Of a stretch of DNA of 64,000 bases, positions 12,138 through 23,386 are shown piece after piece. The notes beneath the pieces are model-generated. The model was not told the DNA's origin. It saw only the letters and a program-made list of their open reading frames with translations, and searched no databases. The stretch spans positions 1,178,001 to 1,242,000 of the forward strand of contig CM082578.2 in NCBI GenBank assembly GCA_040954595.2, given 5' to 3'. The position numbers were made by a program, and so were the translations under genes. The DNA is from Balanoglossus misakiensis (lineage: Eukaryota; Hemichordata). How positions within the stretch are numbered: the first letter of the stretch is position 1; each line of letters starts with the position of its first letter.

Positions 12138-13733
12138 ATTAAAGCTGCAAGCAGCATTGTCCGGGCCCAAGCTTTATTATCTGATCTGATATTAGATATG
12201 CACATAATTAATGAGAAGAAACATAATGCTGTGTTTATCCCATGAAATATCAAGGTTATATCTATGTTTGGTGCTGATATAGTGTTAAGTAGGTCAAAGG
12301 TCACCCAGAGGTCACCCACAATTTGGGCAGAAAATTTTGACCCATAGTGGTCCATGTCCATCAAAAACCAGACCTTTAGGCCTTTTGGTTAGCACGGAAT
12401 TAGGTATGCACATAAATAATGAGTTGAGCAGGGGTCACAGGTGACCCAAAACTTTGGCTTTTCATTATGGCCCCATACCTCCAAATGCCAAGGCTGTATC
12501 TGCTGTGGATTTCGAGATATGCAAAAGTAGGTCAAAGGTCACAAGAGGTCACCCAACATTTGGGCAAAATATTTTTACCCCATACTGGTCCATGTATAAC
12601 AAAAACAAAACTCTAGGTCTATTGGTTAATCTGTAATTAGGTATGTGCATATTTAATGAGGTCAGCAGAGGTCAAAGGGGTCATGAAAAGTAGCAAAAAA
12701 AATTTATCACATACAAATCCACATACATCAAAAACCAAACTTATAGCCCTATTGGGTAGCCTGGAATTAGATATGCAGAAAAATGATGCGTCAAAAGTAG
12801 GTCAAAGGTCATTGCCAAAATTACCAAAATATTTATAGCTTATTCTTGTCATATGATGATTCATATCCATAAAAAGAATTTTTGTGCTATCAATTTTTAG
12901 GCTAGAAAAGGAATTTTTACTTTTTAATCGTTTTTCAAAAAATCCAATATGGCCGCCATAATCTTCGACCAATCACATTCCCCTTCGCAAACTTGATAGA
13001 CATCTGTTTAATGACCACACACACCAAATCCTGTGACTCGGTTATCACCGGTTCTTGAGAAGAAGATTTTTGAAATTTTACAAGGGTTTTTCGAAAATCC
13101 AATATGGCCGCCAAAATCTTCGACCAATCACAATGATCTTCGCGAACTTGATAGACATCAGTTAGGTGACCCCATACCCCAAACCGCGTGACTCGGTTAT
13201 CACCGGTTCTGGAGAAGAAGATTTTTGAAATTTAAACCAGATTTCAGAAAAAAAATTGTAGCAAAAAAACTGCAACATTGACAGCAAAATATCCAATTAC
13301 AAAAATGATGGGTAGAAGGTAGACTACCTGCACACCAAATTTGAAGTCGATCTGACTTGTAGTTTCTGAGATCTGAGATTTGCATTTTTTCAGAAAATCC
13401 AATATGGCCGCCAGGTCACGTGACTAATTAAAAATTCACAGGTTCAATGCACATCTACTAATTGACCTTGACCACTGTAGCAAGTTTGAGAAGTGTACCT
13501 GCAGCGGTGTCTGAGATCTAGAGCGACAAAGAAATGACACAAGAATAAAGAAAGAAAGAAAGAAAGACTGAAAAATTCCAACGAAACCAATAGGGCCCAA
13601 GCCTGGCTTGGCTTGGGCCCTAAAAAACTCCAACGAAACCAATACGGGCCCAAGCCTGGCTTGGCTTGGGCCCGTAAAAAACCCCAACGAAACCAATAGG
13701 GCCCAAGCGCTGGTATGCGCTTGGGCCCTAAAG
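12138..13733 (+). repeat. Array unit U6 (type A) with three hairpins
   Basis: 1596 bp. Three tail hairpins lie at about 13579-13731. The first combines an AGGGCCC outer stem with the AAGCC/GGCTT inner stem, the second has CGGGCCC with AAGCC/GGCTT, and the third has AGGGCCC with AAGCG/CGCTT. The first is thus intermediate between the two main hairpin types. Confidence 0.9.
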
Positions 13734-15159
13734 ATTAAAGCTGCGAGCAGCATTGTCGGGCCCAAGCGCTGATCTTGAATTATATATGCACAGTATGAAT
13801 GAGAAGAAACAGAATTTTCTATCGGTTGTATTATCTCATGACATAACAAGGATGTGTGTATTTTTGCTGCTGAAATAGGGTGAAGTAGGTCAAAGGTCAC
13901 CTGAGGTCACCCAACATTTGGGCAATTTTTTTTACCCATACTGGTCCATGTCCAACAAAAACCAAAACTCTAGCTCTATTGGTTCGGATGTAATTAGGTA
14001 TGTGCATATTTAATGAGGTCAGCAGGTGTTACAGGTGACCCAAAAATGTGGCTTTACATTTTGGTCCCATCCTACCAAATGCCATGGCTGTATCTGCTCT
14101 AGATGCTGAGATATGCGAAAGTAGGTCAAAGGTCACCAGAGGTCACCCAACATTTGGGCAAAAAATGGTGATCCCATACTGGTCCATGTCCAACAAAAAC
14201 CAAAGCTCTAGCTCTATCGGTGTGCCTGAAATTAGCTATGCACATAATTAATGAGGTCAGCAGAGGTCAAAGGGGTCATGAAAAGTAGCAAAATATTTTG
14301 ATCACACACTAATTCACATTCATCAAAAACCAAACGTCTAGCCATATAGGTTAGCCTGGAATTAGATATGCAGAAATAATAACGCGTGATAGGTAGGTCA
14401 AAGGTCATGTGAAAAATCGCCAAAAAATTGTAACATATTTTAGTCACATGACGATTGATATCCATTAAAAGAATTTGTATGCTATCAATTTTTAGACTAG
14501 AAAAAGGATTTTCAATTTTTCGCTGCTTTTTACAAAATCCAATATGGCCGCCATAATCTTTGACCAATCAAAATGCTCTTTGCAAACGTGATAGACATCA
14601 GTGTAGTGACCATACTCCCCGAATCTTGCGACTCAGTCATCGCCCGTTCTGGAGAAGAAGATTTTTGGAGTTTAACTATGGTTTTTCGAAAATCCAATAT
14701 GGCCGCCATAATCTTCGACCAATCACAATGATCTTCGCAAACTTGATAGACATCAGTTAGGTGACCAAACACCCTAAACCGCGTGTCTCGGTTATCACCG
14801 GTTCTGGAGAAGAAGATTTTTGAAATTTAAGCCAGATTTCAGAAAAAAAATTGTAGCAAAAAACTGCAACATTGACAGCAAAATTTCCAATTACAAAAAT
14901 GATGGGTAAAAGGTAGTCTACCTGCATGCCAAATTTGAAGTCGATCTGACTTGTAGTTTCTGAGATCTGAGATTTGCATTTTTTCAGAAAATCCAATATG
15001 GCCGCCAAGTCACGTGACTAATTAAGTATTCACAAATCACTGCACATCTACTCATTGACCTTGACCACTGTAGCAAGTTTGAGCAGTGTACCTGCAGTAG
15101 TTTCTGAGATTTAGTTGGCCGAAGAATTGACAGGAGAATAAAGAAAGAAAGAAAGAAAG
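13734..15159 (+). repeat. Array unit U7 (type B)
   Basis: 1426 bp. Head variant GCTGCGAGCAGC (A to G). The tail is the TTTAGTTGGCCGAAG variant with no hairpin. It forms the first half of a repeated two-unit pattern with U8. Confidence 0.9.
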
Positions 15160-16432
15160 ATTAAAGCTGCAAGCAGCATTGTCCGGGCCCAAGCTCTATT
15201 ATCTGATCTGATTATTAGTTATGCACATTATTAATGAGTAGAAACATAATGCTGTGTTTTATCCCATGAAATATCAAGGTTATATCTAGGTTTGGTGTTG
15301 ACATAGTGTTAAGTAGGTCAAAGGTCACCCAGAGGTCACCCAAAATTTGGGCAGAATATTTTGACCCATAGTGGTCCATGTCCAACAAAAACCAGATCTC
15401 TAGCCCTTTTGGTTAGCCCGGAATATGGTATGCACATAAATAATGAGTTAAGCAGGTGTCACAGGTGACCCAAAACTTTGGCTTTTCATTATGGCCCTAT
15501 ACCTCCAAACGCCAAGGCTGTATCTGCTGTGGATGTCAAGATATGCCAAAGTAGGTCAAAGGTCATCCGAGGTCATCCAACATTTGGGCAAAATATTTTG
15601 ACCCCATACTGGTCCATGTATAACCAAAACAAAATCTCTATGTCTATTGGTTCATCTGTAATTAGGTATGTGCATATTTAATGAGGTCAGCAGAGGTCAA
15701 AGGGGTCATGAAAAGTATCAAATTTTTTTGATCACATACAAATCCACATACATCAAAAACCAAACTTATAGCCCTATTGATTAGCCTGGAATTAGATATG
15801 CAGAAAAATGATGCGTCAAAAGTAGGTCAAAGGTCACTGCCAAAATTACCAAAATATTTATAGCTTATTCTTGTTATATGATGATTCATATCCATGAAAA
15901 GAATTTCTGCGCTATCAATTTTTAGGCTAGAAAGGGAATCTTTACTTTTTAATCGTTTTTCACAAAATCCAATATGGCCGCCATAATCTCCGACCAATCA
16001 CAATGATCTTCGCAAACTTGATAGACATCAGTTAGGTGACCACATACCCCAAACCCCGTGTCTCGATTATCACCGGTTCTGGAGAAGAAGATTTTTGAAA
16101 TTTAAGCCAGATTTCAGAAAAAAAATTGTAGCAAAAAAACTGCAACATTGACAGCATAATTTCCAATTACAAAAATGATTGCCAGAAGGTAGTCTACCTG
16201 CACGCCAAATTTGAAGTCGATCTGACTTGTAGTTTCTGAGATCTGAGATTTGCATTTTTTCAGAAAATCCAAGATGGCCGCCAGGTCATGTGACTAATTA
16301 AAAATTCATGGGTTCAATGCACGACTACTCATTGACCTTGACCACTGTAGCAAGTTTCAGAAGTGTACCTGCAGTGGTGTCTGAGATCTAGAGCGACAAA
16401 GAATTGACACAAGAATAAAGAAAGAAGAAAGA
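15160..16432 (+). repeat. Array unit U8 (type A)
   Basis: 1273 bp, about 155 bp shorter than U1 because one CCAATATGGCCGCC block is missing (only two full copies plus the final half). The tail is the GATCTAGAGCGAC variant. The final site reads CCAAGATGGCCGCC, a better YY1-type match on the opposite strand than the usual CCAATATGG. Confidence 0.9.
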
Positions 16433-17863
16433 ATTAAAGCTGCAAGCAGCATTGTCGGGCCCAAGCGCTGATCTTGAATTATATATGCACAGTGTGAATG
16501 AGAAGAAACAGAATTTTCTATCGGATGTATTATCTCATGACATAACAAGGATGTGTGTATTTTTGCTGCTGAAATAGGGTGAAGTAGGTCAAAGGTCACC
16601 TGAGGTCACCCAACATTTGGGTATTTTTTTTTTACCCATACTGGTCCATGTCCAACAAAAACCAAAACTCTAGCTCTATTGGTTCGCGTGTAATTAGGTA
16701 TGTGCATATTTAATGAGGTCAGCAGGTGTCACAGGTGACCCAAAAATGTGGCTTTACATTTTGGTCCCATCCTACCAAATGCCTTGGCTGTATCTGCTCT
16801 GGATGCTGAGATATGCGAAAGTAGGTCAAAGGTCACCAGAGGTCACGCAACATTTGGGCAAAAAATTTTGATCCCATTCTGGTCCATGTCCAACAAAAAC
16901 CAAACCTCTAGCTCTATTGGTTCGCCTGTAATTAGCTATGCACATAATTAATGAGGTCAGCAGAGGTCAAAGGGGTCATGAAAAGTAGCAAAATATTTTG
17001 ATCACACACTAATCCACATTCATCAAAAACCAAACGTCTAGCCCTACAGGTTAGCCTGGAATTAGATATGCAGAAATAATAACGCGTGATAAGTAGGTCA
17101 AAGGTCATGTGAAAAATCGCCAAAAATTGTAACACATTTTAGTCACATGACGATTGATATCCATAAAAAGAATTTGTATGCTATCAATTTTTAGACTAGA
17201 AAAAGGAATTTCAATTTTTCACTGCTTTTTACAAAATCCAATATGGCCGCCATAATCTTCGACCAATCACAATGCTCTTTGCAAACTTGATAGACATCAG
17301 TGTAGTGACCATACTCCTCGAATCTTGCGACTCAGTCATCGCCCGTTCTGGAGAAGAAGATTTTTGCAGTTTAACTATGGTTTTTCGAAAATCCAATATG
17401 GCCGCCATAATCTTCGACCAATCACAATGATCTTCGCAAACTTGATAGACATCAGTTAGGTGACCACATACTCCAAACCCCGTGTCTCAGTTATCACCGG
17501 TTCTGGAGAAGAAGATTTTTTAAATTTAAGCCAGATTTCAGAAAAAAAATTGTAGCAAAAAAACTGCAACATTGACAGCAAAATATCCAATTACAAAAAT
17601 GATGGGTAGAAGGTAGTCTACCTGCATGTCAAATTTGAAGTCGATCTGACTTGTAGTTTCTGAGATCTGAGATTTGCATTTTTTCAGAAAATCCAATATG
17701 GCCGCCAGGTCACGTGACTAATTAAGTATTCACAAGTCACTGCACATCTACTCATAGACCTTGACCACTGTAGCAAGTTTGAGCAGTGTACCTGCAGTAG
17801 TTTCAGAGATTTAGTTGGCCGAAGAATTGACACAAGAAGAAAGAAAGAAAGAAAGAAAGAAAG
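16433..17863 (+). repeat. Array unit U9 (type B)
   Basis: 1431 bp with the TTTAGTTGGCCGAAG tail. The usual AGAATAAAG is changed to AGAAGAAAG, so the AATAAA hexamer is lost. No hairpin. Confidence 0.9.
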
Positions 17864-19347
17864 ATTAAAGCTGCAAGCAGCATTGTCCGGGCCCAAGCTC
17901 TATTATCTGATCAGATTATTAGATATGCACATAATTAATGAGTAGAAACATAATGCTGTGTTTTATCCCATGAAATATCAAGGTTATATCTATGTTTGGG
18001 GTTGATATAGTGTTAAGTAGGTCAAAGGTCACCCAGAGGTCACCCACAATTTGGGCAGAAAATTTTGACCCATAGTGGTCCATGTCCAACAAAAACCAGA
18101 CCTCTAGCCCTTTTGGTTAGCCCGGAATTAGGTATGCACATAAATAATGAGTTAAGCAGGTGTCAAAGGTGACCCAAAACTTTAGCTTTTCATTATGGCC
18201 CCATACCTCCAAACGCCAAGGTTGTATCTGCTGTGGATGTCGAGATATGCAAAAGTAGGTCAAAGGTCACCCGAGGTCACCCAACATTTGGGCAAAATAT
18301 TTTGACCCCATATTGGTCCATGTATAACAAAAACAAAACCTCTAGGTATATTGGTTCGCCTGTAATTAGGTATGCGCATATTTAATGAGGTCACCAGAGG
18401 TCAAAGGTGTCATGAAAAGTAGCCAAATTTTTTGATCACATACAAATCCACATACATCAAAAACCAAACTTATAGCCCTATTGGTAAGCCTGGAATTAGA
18501 TATGCAGAAAAATGATGCGTCAAAAGTAGGTCAAAGGTCATTGCCAAAATTACCAAAATATTTATAGCTTATTCTTGTCATATGATGATTCATATCCATA
18601 AAAAGAATTTCTGTGCTATCAATTTTTAGGCTAGAAAAGGAATTTTTACTTTTTAATCATTTTTCACAAAATCCAATATGGCCGCCATAATCTTCGACCA
18701 ATCACATTCCCCTTCGCAAACTTGATAGACATCTGTTTAATGACCACACACACCAAATCTTGTGACTCGGTTATCGCCCGTTCTTGAGAAGAAGATTTTT
18801 GAAGTTTTACTACGGTTTTTCGAAAATCCAATATGGCCGCCATAATCTTCGACCAATCACAATGATCTTCGCAAACTTGATAGACATCAGTTAGGTGACC
18901 ACATACCCCAAACTGCGTGACTCAGTTATCATCGGTTCTTGAGAAGAAGATTTTTGAAATTTAAGCCAGATTTCAGAAAAAAAATTGTAGCAAAAAAACT
19001 GCAACATTTACAGCAAAATATCCGATTACAAAAATGATGGGTAGAAGGTAGACTACCTGCACACCAAATTTGAAGTCGATCTGACTTGTAGTTTCTGAGA
19101 TCTGAGATTTGCATTTTTTCAGAAAATCCAATATGGCCGCCAGGTCACGTGACTAATTAAAAATTCAAGGGTTCAATGCACGACTACTCATTGACCTTGA
19201 CCACTGTAGCAAGTTTCAGAAGTGTACCTGCAGCGGTGTCTGAGATCTAGAGCGACAAAGAAATGACACAAGAAAAAAGAAAGAAAGACAGAAAAACCCC
19301 AACGAAACCAATAGGGCCCAAGCGCTGGTATGCGCTTGGGCCCTAAT
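17864..19347 (+). repeat. Array unit U10 (type A) with one hairpin
   Basis: About 1484 bp with the GATCTAGAGCGAC tail and one hairpin (about 19312-19345, loop TGGTAT). The unit is followed not by a head but by the THAP/YqaJ transposon, which entered the AATT of the junction GGGCCCTA/ATTAAAG. The missing head resumes at 23387. Confidence 0.9.
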
Positions 19348-19402
19348 TCGCGGGTTCCGAGTTACCGAAACAGGCCACCTTGGCCGCGTGAGGGCGTATC
19401 AA

Positions 19403-19461
19403 TGACGTCATTATAAGTACAAAGTGCATGGTCCGATGGGACCAAAATTCAAAATGGCGGC
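19403..19461 (+). promoter_or_regulatory. Promoter-like motifs before the THAP frame
   Basis: TGACGTCA, a full CRE palindrome, lies at 19403-19410. AAAATGGCGGC, a YY1-type motif, lies at 19451-19461, 80 bp before the THAP ATG at 19541. CRE plus YY1 close to a start codon suits a compact TATA-less promoter of the transposon. Only motif matches support this. Confidence 0.4.
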
Positions 19462-19540
19462 AGTGCATGTGTGATCGATCGTGATCACTTCTGCTTGCAA
19501 CTCCGTACTGGCATTATTTTGACAAAAAGACTTCCTGAAA

Positions 19541-19711
19541 ATGGTTAATTGGTTTTGTGCGGCTCCGGAGTGTACTATCAGCTTGCGCAATAAAAGAAAC
19601 GCCGCAAAATACCCAGGATTGGCAGACGTGACATTTCATGCATTCCCAACTGAGAAACATCGCTGACTTCGCCAGCAGTGGATTTCCGTGTTACGTCGAA
19701 AGGATGCCCAC
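19541..19711 (+). pseudogene. THAP-domain zinc finger remnant of the transposon
   Basis: The frame starting at ATG 19541 reads MVNWFCAAPEC, then FHAFPTEKHR near residue 32, then W and RRK. This is the THAP start pattern (C-x2-4-C, FHxFP, W, RK) used for DNA binding by P-element, Kolobok and related transposases. An in-frame TGA follows residue 41 (19664-19666) and a second stop lies at 19712, before the expected C-x2-H pair. It is therefore a broken copy, unless an unusual intron rescues it. Downstream to about 20000 no continuing domain was recognised. Confidence 0.65.
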
Positions 19712-20101
19712 TAGTCACTTGGTGATTTTTGGAATATCAATACTTTGTGTGTGTTTGCGGTGATTTTTTGTTTGTCTTTATTCATAATCTCAATATTGTG
19801 TGCGTGCTTGCCTTGAGCGTGTTTCTGGTAGTGAGGCGAGTTTCGAATTTGAGACTGATCTCATGGTTTCTGGTAGCGTCGCTACGTGTTCCCTACACAT
19901 ACGCGCTCACACTCGCTGACGTTTACTCCACACACAAAAAAGCAAAGCATTTATAATAGTTACATTTTTAGACATGTCATGAATTTTATTCAGCCAATAA
20001 AAATGTAACTGTGGCTGTACATGTGGTGTCTTTTTGATTCATATCTTAATGCTTTCACAAGAGTTTCACACATCACTCTACTAGTTTTAGAAGTACCATG
20101 A

Positions 20102-20362
20102 GTGATGACTCTCACTTTTTGTTTCACTTTTGACATTAAAGAGGGTGTGACTGCAGAGAAGTGTGAAATACAAAATATGTTGTAAGGGAATATTGTATGT
20201 TAGTTGGTCAGTTGGTTAGTGAACTGGGGAACTTGGTTTCGGTTAGTAGGTTAGTTGGTTAATGCAAACATTCCTTGATTCCCTTACAACATATTTTGTA
20301 TTTGATCTCTCTACAGTCACAACCTCTTTGACGTCATAAGTGAAACAAAAAGTGAGAGTCAC
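20102..20362. repeat. Long inverted repeat with ~88-bp arms inside the transposon
   Basis: The arm at 20102-20191 (GTGATGACTCTCACTTTTTG onward) pairs with 20278-20362 at roughly 90 percent identity. The ~86-bp loop carries several TTAGTTGG words. It is probably a nested foldback MITE or a structural part of the host transposon. The right arm contains TGACGTCA where the left has TGACATTA. Confidence 0.75.
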
Positions 20363-20433
20363 TTGTCTTGTAAAATAAAAGTAAACAATACTAAGCTATA
20401 CCCTGGTTATCCTTTTCACTATCAACAACAGTT

Positions 20434-20757
20434 CTATGTACAACTGACAACAATGTTAGTTACAATAAAATCCTCATAAAATGTAGAAAGTTTAGCTTCA
20501 GTTGTTTTCCCAAACAATTCATCGAAATATATCCTCTCTATTGAAATGGCTTTTCTTGTGAATAACACAAAATCACACCATTGCAGTTTACAAGTAGCAA
20601 GTTGCATTTGTATTTGGGTATACCATTTTGATGTCCTCCTCAAACACACTTTGCCATCTACATCCAAAAATACATGGTATTTGGGAACTCTAGGCTTGAT
20701 ATATCACATGGGAATATATTGCGGTGTTTGCTGGAACATTTGATTTCACACATTTAA
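20434..20757 (-). pseudogene. YqaJ nuclease, C-terminal half
   Basis: The minus-strand translation begins near FKCVKSNVPANTA, then (after a frame disruption) VFLDVDGKVCLRRTSKWY, QIQMQLATCKLQWCDFV and IERIYFDELF. The 'YYxQxQxQL...kWCDFVvwT...iERIxFD' order is characteristic of the C-terminal part of YqaJ/lambda-exonuclease-like domains found in animal transposon proteins. The strand agrees with the SWIM segment at 21190-21479. At least one frameshift lies between about 20690 and 20740. Confidence 0.7.
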
Positions 20758-20763
20758 AGCTGG

Positions 20764-21170
20764 CAATGATAGTGATTTTACTAGCTATATTGGAGAATCT
20801 GTATCAGAAGCTGATATTGATTTTATGTCATCACTGACAGCTGATCAAAGAGATTATGAGGATTGGTATTTGTATAGACAAGGGAGTGTTACTGCCAGTA
20901 TTGCACATGATATCCTTCACATGAAAGAAACTCGGGATTTGAATGACTACATAGTCCAAAAAATTATGTCTGGCAGTCACAGGACAATACCTTCAACCCA
21001 CATTGATTGTGGTATTAAACATGAACCTGTTGCTAAACATTTATATCATGAGCAATACAAAAAGTTGCACCGGAAAGTGAAATTTCAAGATGTTGGCTTA
21101 GTCATCAGTTCTGACAAGCCATATCTTAGTTCAAGTCCTGATGGGAGGGTATCATGGGAGGACATCAAAT
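20764..21170 (+). pseudogene. YqaJ nuclease, N-terminal half, inverted in place
   Basis: The plus-strand frame continues open through 20825-21235. It contains YLYRQGSVTASIAHDIL (the R-x-G-x-ITAS start of YqaJ), IDCGIKHEPVAKHLYHEQY (the G-x-x-x-E catalytic helix) and SSSPDG (the D-containing strand). These belong before the 20434-20757 segment on the same strand of a normal gene but lie here on the opposite strand. AGGACATCAAATGG at its right edge (about 21159-21172) recurs inverted as CCATTTTGATGTCCT at about 20626-20640, close to the other edge, and could have guided the inversion. Confidence 0.7.
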
Positions 21171-21189
21171 GGCACCTGGATAATAGTTG

Positions 21190-21479
21190 GACACAGTTGG
21201 TCTTGGTGTGTCAGGTTGAGACTTATCCTTTCTAATGTCAAGCTCATCTATTTCCATAGGAGTGGACTCTTTGCGGGGTTTATCCCACTTACAGGGAACA
21301 TCAGTACTAACTTGAATATTTCTGTCTTTGTGGCGTCTATCGAAGTCGTTGATGCTAAACAACAATGCAACACAATGTTTGCATGTTCCATGCTCACTGT
21401 AAAAAAAATTCAGATACATGGTAAATGTTAACGCATGATTGCAGCTTTTTTGTTTATGCCTCTCTGCAGTGACTGTCAA
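21190..21479 (-). pseudogene. SWIM zinc-finger segment of the YqaJ protein
   Basis: The minus-strand frame contains EHGTCKHCVALLFSINDF, the C-x-H half of a SWIM finger, followed by CKWDKPRKESTPMEIDELD. This matches the linker between SWIM and YqaJ in many cnidarian and deuterostome transposon proteins (recalled, not searched). A pyrimidine-rich tract ending ACAG precedes the SWIM half, so the first C-x-C of the finger may be in an upstream exon that was not located. This is the second domain of the broken gene whose YqaJ halves lie at lower coordinates. Confidence 0.65.
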
Positions 21480-21822
21480 ATGAAAACTGAGGTATTCAAA
21501 CCTAAAACGTCAATGCATCAAATGGAGAATGAAATCATATTAACTATTTTCAAATATTATCTAATTTTGCAAATCCTGATTTACAGTCCTCAACATCACT
21601 TTAAATTAGTCAACAGATACTGTTGGAAAAACATAGACAATTCTGTCAGACTCTACTGACAGTTTTCTCATCCAAACACACAAATAAAGCAAACCGAACT
21701 AAAAAACAAATGTCAAAATACATGTATAACCATGGTTATTTCAACCCACCATTTCTATGTACCTAGTCACACTGGTAGAACTAAAAGCCACGGTGGATTA
21801 AAATGATAAAATTTATATAAAA

Positions 21823-22994
21823 ATTAAAGCTGCAAGCAGCATTGTCCGGGCCCAAGCTCTATTATCTGATCTGATGCTGATATAGTGTTAAGTAGGTCAA
21901 AGGTCACCCGAGGTCACCCAACATTTGGGCAAAATATTTTGACCCCATACTGGTCCATGTATAACAAAAACAAAACCTCTAGGTCTATTGGTTCATCATT
22001 AATTAGGTATGTACATATTTAATGAGGTCAGCAGAGGTCAAAGGGGTCATGAAAAGTAGCAAAATTTTTTGATCACATACAAATCCACACACATCAAAAA
22101 CCAAACTTATAGCCCTATTGGTTAGCCTGGAATTAGATATGCAGAAAAATGATGCATCAAAAGTAGGTCAAAGGTCATTGCCAAAATTACCAAAATATTA
22201 ATAGCTTATTCTTGTCATATGATGATTCATATCCATAAAAAGAATTTCTGTGCTATCAATTTTTAGGCTAGAAAGGGAATTTTTACTTTTTAATCAGTTT
22301 TTCACAAAATCCAATATGGCCGCCATAATCTTCGACCAATCACATTCCCCTTTACAAACTTGATAGACATCTGTTTAATGACCACACACACCAAATCTTG
22401 TGACTCGGTTATCGCCGGTTCTTGAGAAGAAGATTTTTGAAATTTTACTAGGGTTTTTCGAAAATCCAATATGGCCGCCATAATCTTGGACCAATCACAA
22501 TGATCTTCGCAAACTTGATAGACATCAGTTAAGTGACCACATACCCCAAACCCCATGTCTCGGTTGTTACCGGTTCTGGAGAAGAAGATTTTTGAAAATT
22601 AAGCCAGATTTCAGAAAAAAAAGTGTAGCAAAAAAACTGCAACATTGACAGCATAATTTCCAATTACAAAAATGATGGGTAGAAGGTAGACTACCTGCAC
22701 ACCAAATTTGAAGTCGATCTGACTTGTAGTTTCTGAGATCTGAGATTTGCATTTTTTCAGAAAATCCAATATGGCCGCCAGGTCACGTGACTAATTAAAA
22801 ATTCAAGGGTTCAATGCACGACTACTCATTGACCTTGACCACTGTAGCAAGTTTCAGAAGTGTACCTGCAGCGGTGTCTGAGATCTAGAGCGACAAAGAA
22901 TTGACAGAAGAATAAAGAAAGAAAGAAAGAAAGAAAGAAAAACCCCAACGAAACCAATAGGGCCCAAGCGCTGGTATGCGCTTGGGCCCTAAAA
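21823..22994 (+). mobile_element. Array unit U11 nested inside the THAP/YqaJ transposon
   Basis: A 1172-bp type A unit begins precisely at ATTAAAGCTGCAAGCAGC and ends with one hairpin and GGGCCCTA. Both flanks are transposon sequence. About 250 bp is missing behind the head (CTGATCTGATGCTGATATAG joins two distant points). Flanks read ...ATATAAAA left and (TA)AAAATACTTACG right, so an A-rich duplication of four to five bases (TAAAA) is possible but not firm. This copy shows that a single unit can transpose and where it ends. Confidence 0.85.
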
Positions 22995-23019
22995 ATACTT
23001 ACGCAACACAATTACAGCC

Positions 23020-23253
23020 TCAGAAGAGAATGGAGGTCGCTGACCCACTCGGTGATCGTCGCCGGATCAGGCAAAGTGATGTAGAATTGCTTTTGGCTGG
23101 GTCGCGATTGTCTGCTACCGTCCGCCTTTTTTTGCTCGAAATTTCCTGGTCACCAGGCTCTAGTGGCCGAACGTCCAGTTCTATAGCTAACTCCACTACC
23201 TGAATTAGTCTATCTTTCCAGGTATTACAACAAGTTATACCTCTTTCCGACAA
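23020..23253 (-). other. Possible N-terminal coding segment of the SWIM/YqaJ gene
   Basis: A 77-codon minus-strand frame (start MSERGITCC, then IELDVRPLEPGD) lies upstream of the SWIM segment on the same strand, separated only by nested unit U11. Its position fits an N-terminal region of the transposon protein. No domain is recognised, and frame openness alone is weak evidence at this length. Confidence 0.25.
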
Positions 23254-23386
23254 AACTTTCTCAGGTCAGGCACTTATGTAAACATGACCTCATTCAGGAC
23301 CGGAAGTGCAGTGATCCCAACTCGCACGCCCTCAGGCGACAAGAGTCTATGAACTTTCTACTTTATTGAGAACTCGGAACCCGCGA

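Larger units (their letters stand above)
19348..23386. mobile_element. THAP + SWIM/YqaJ DNA transposon, decayed (ISL2EU-like)
   Basis: Terminal inverted repeats TTCGCGGGTTCCGAGTT (from 19347) and AACTCGGAACCCGCGAA (to 23387) bracket the element. Joining the flanks restores the array junction CCCTAATTAAAG exactly. The target duplication is therefore AT, or AATT if shorter ends are assumed. Both ends also share a GAGGGCG motif about 45 bp further in. Inside are a plus-strand THAP remnant and a minus-strand SWIM/YqaJ gene. From memory, the ISL2EU group of the PHIS superfamily has an AT duplication and a YqaJ protein; the family assignment is an inference. No DDE transposase core was found. A whole array unit (U11) is nested at 21823-22994. 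Confidence 0.75.
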
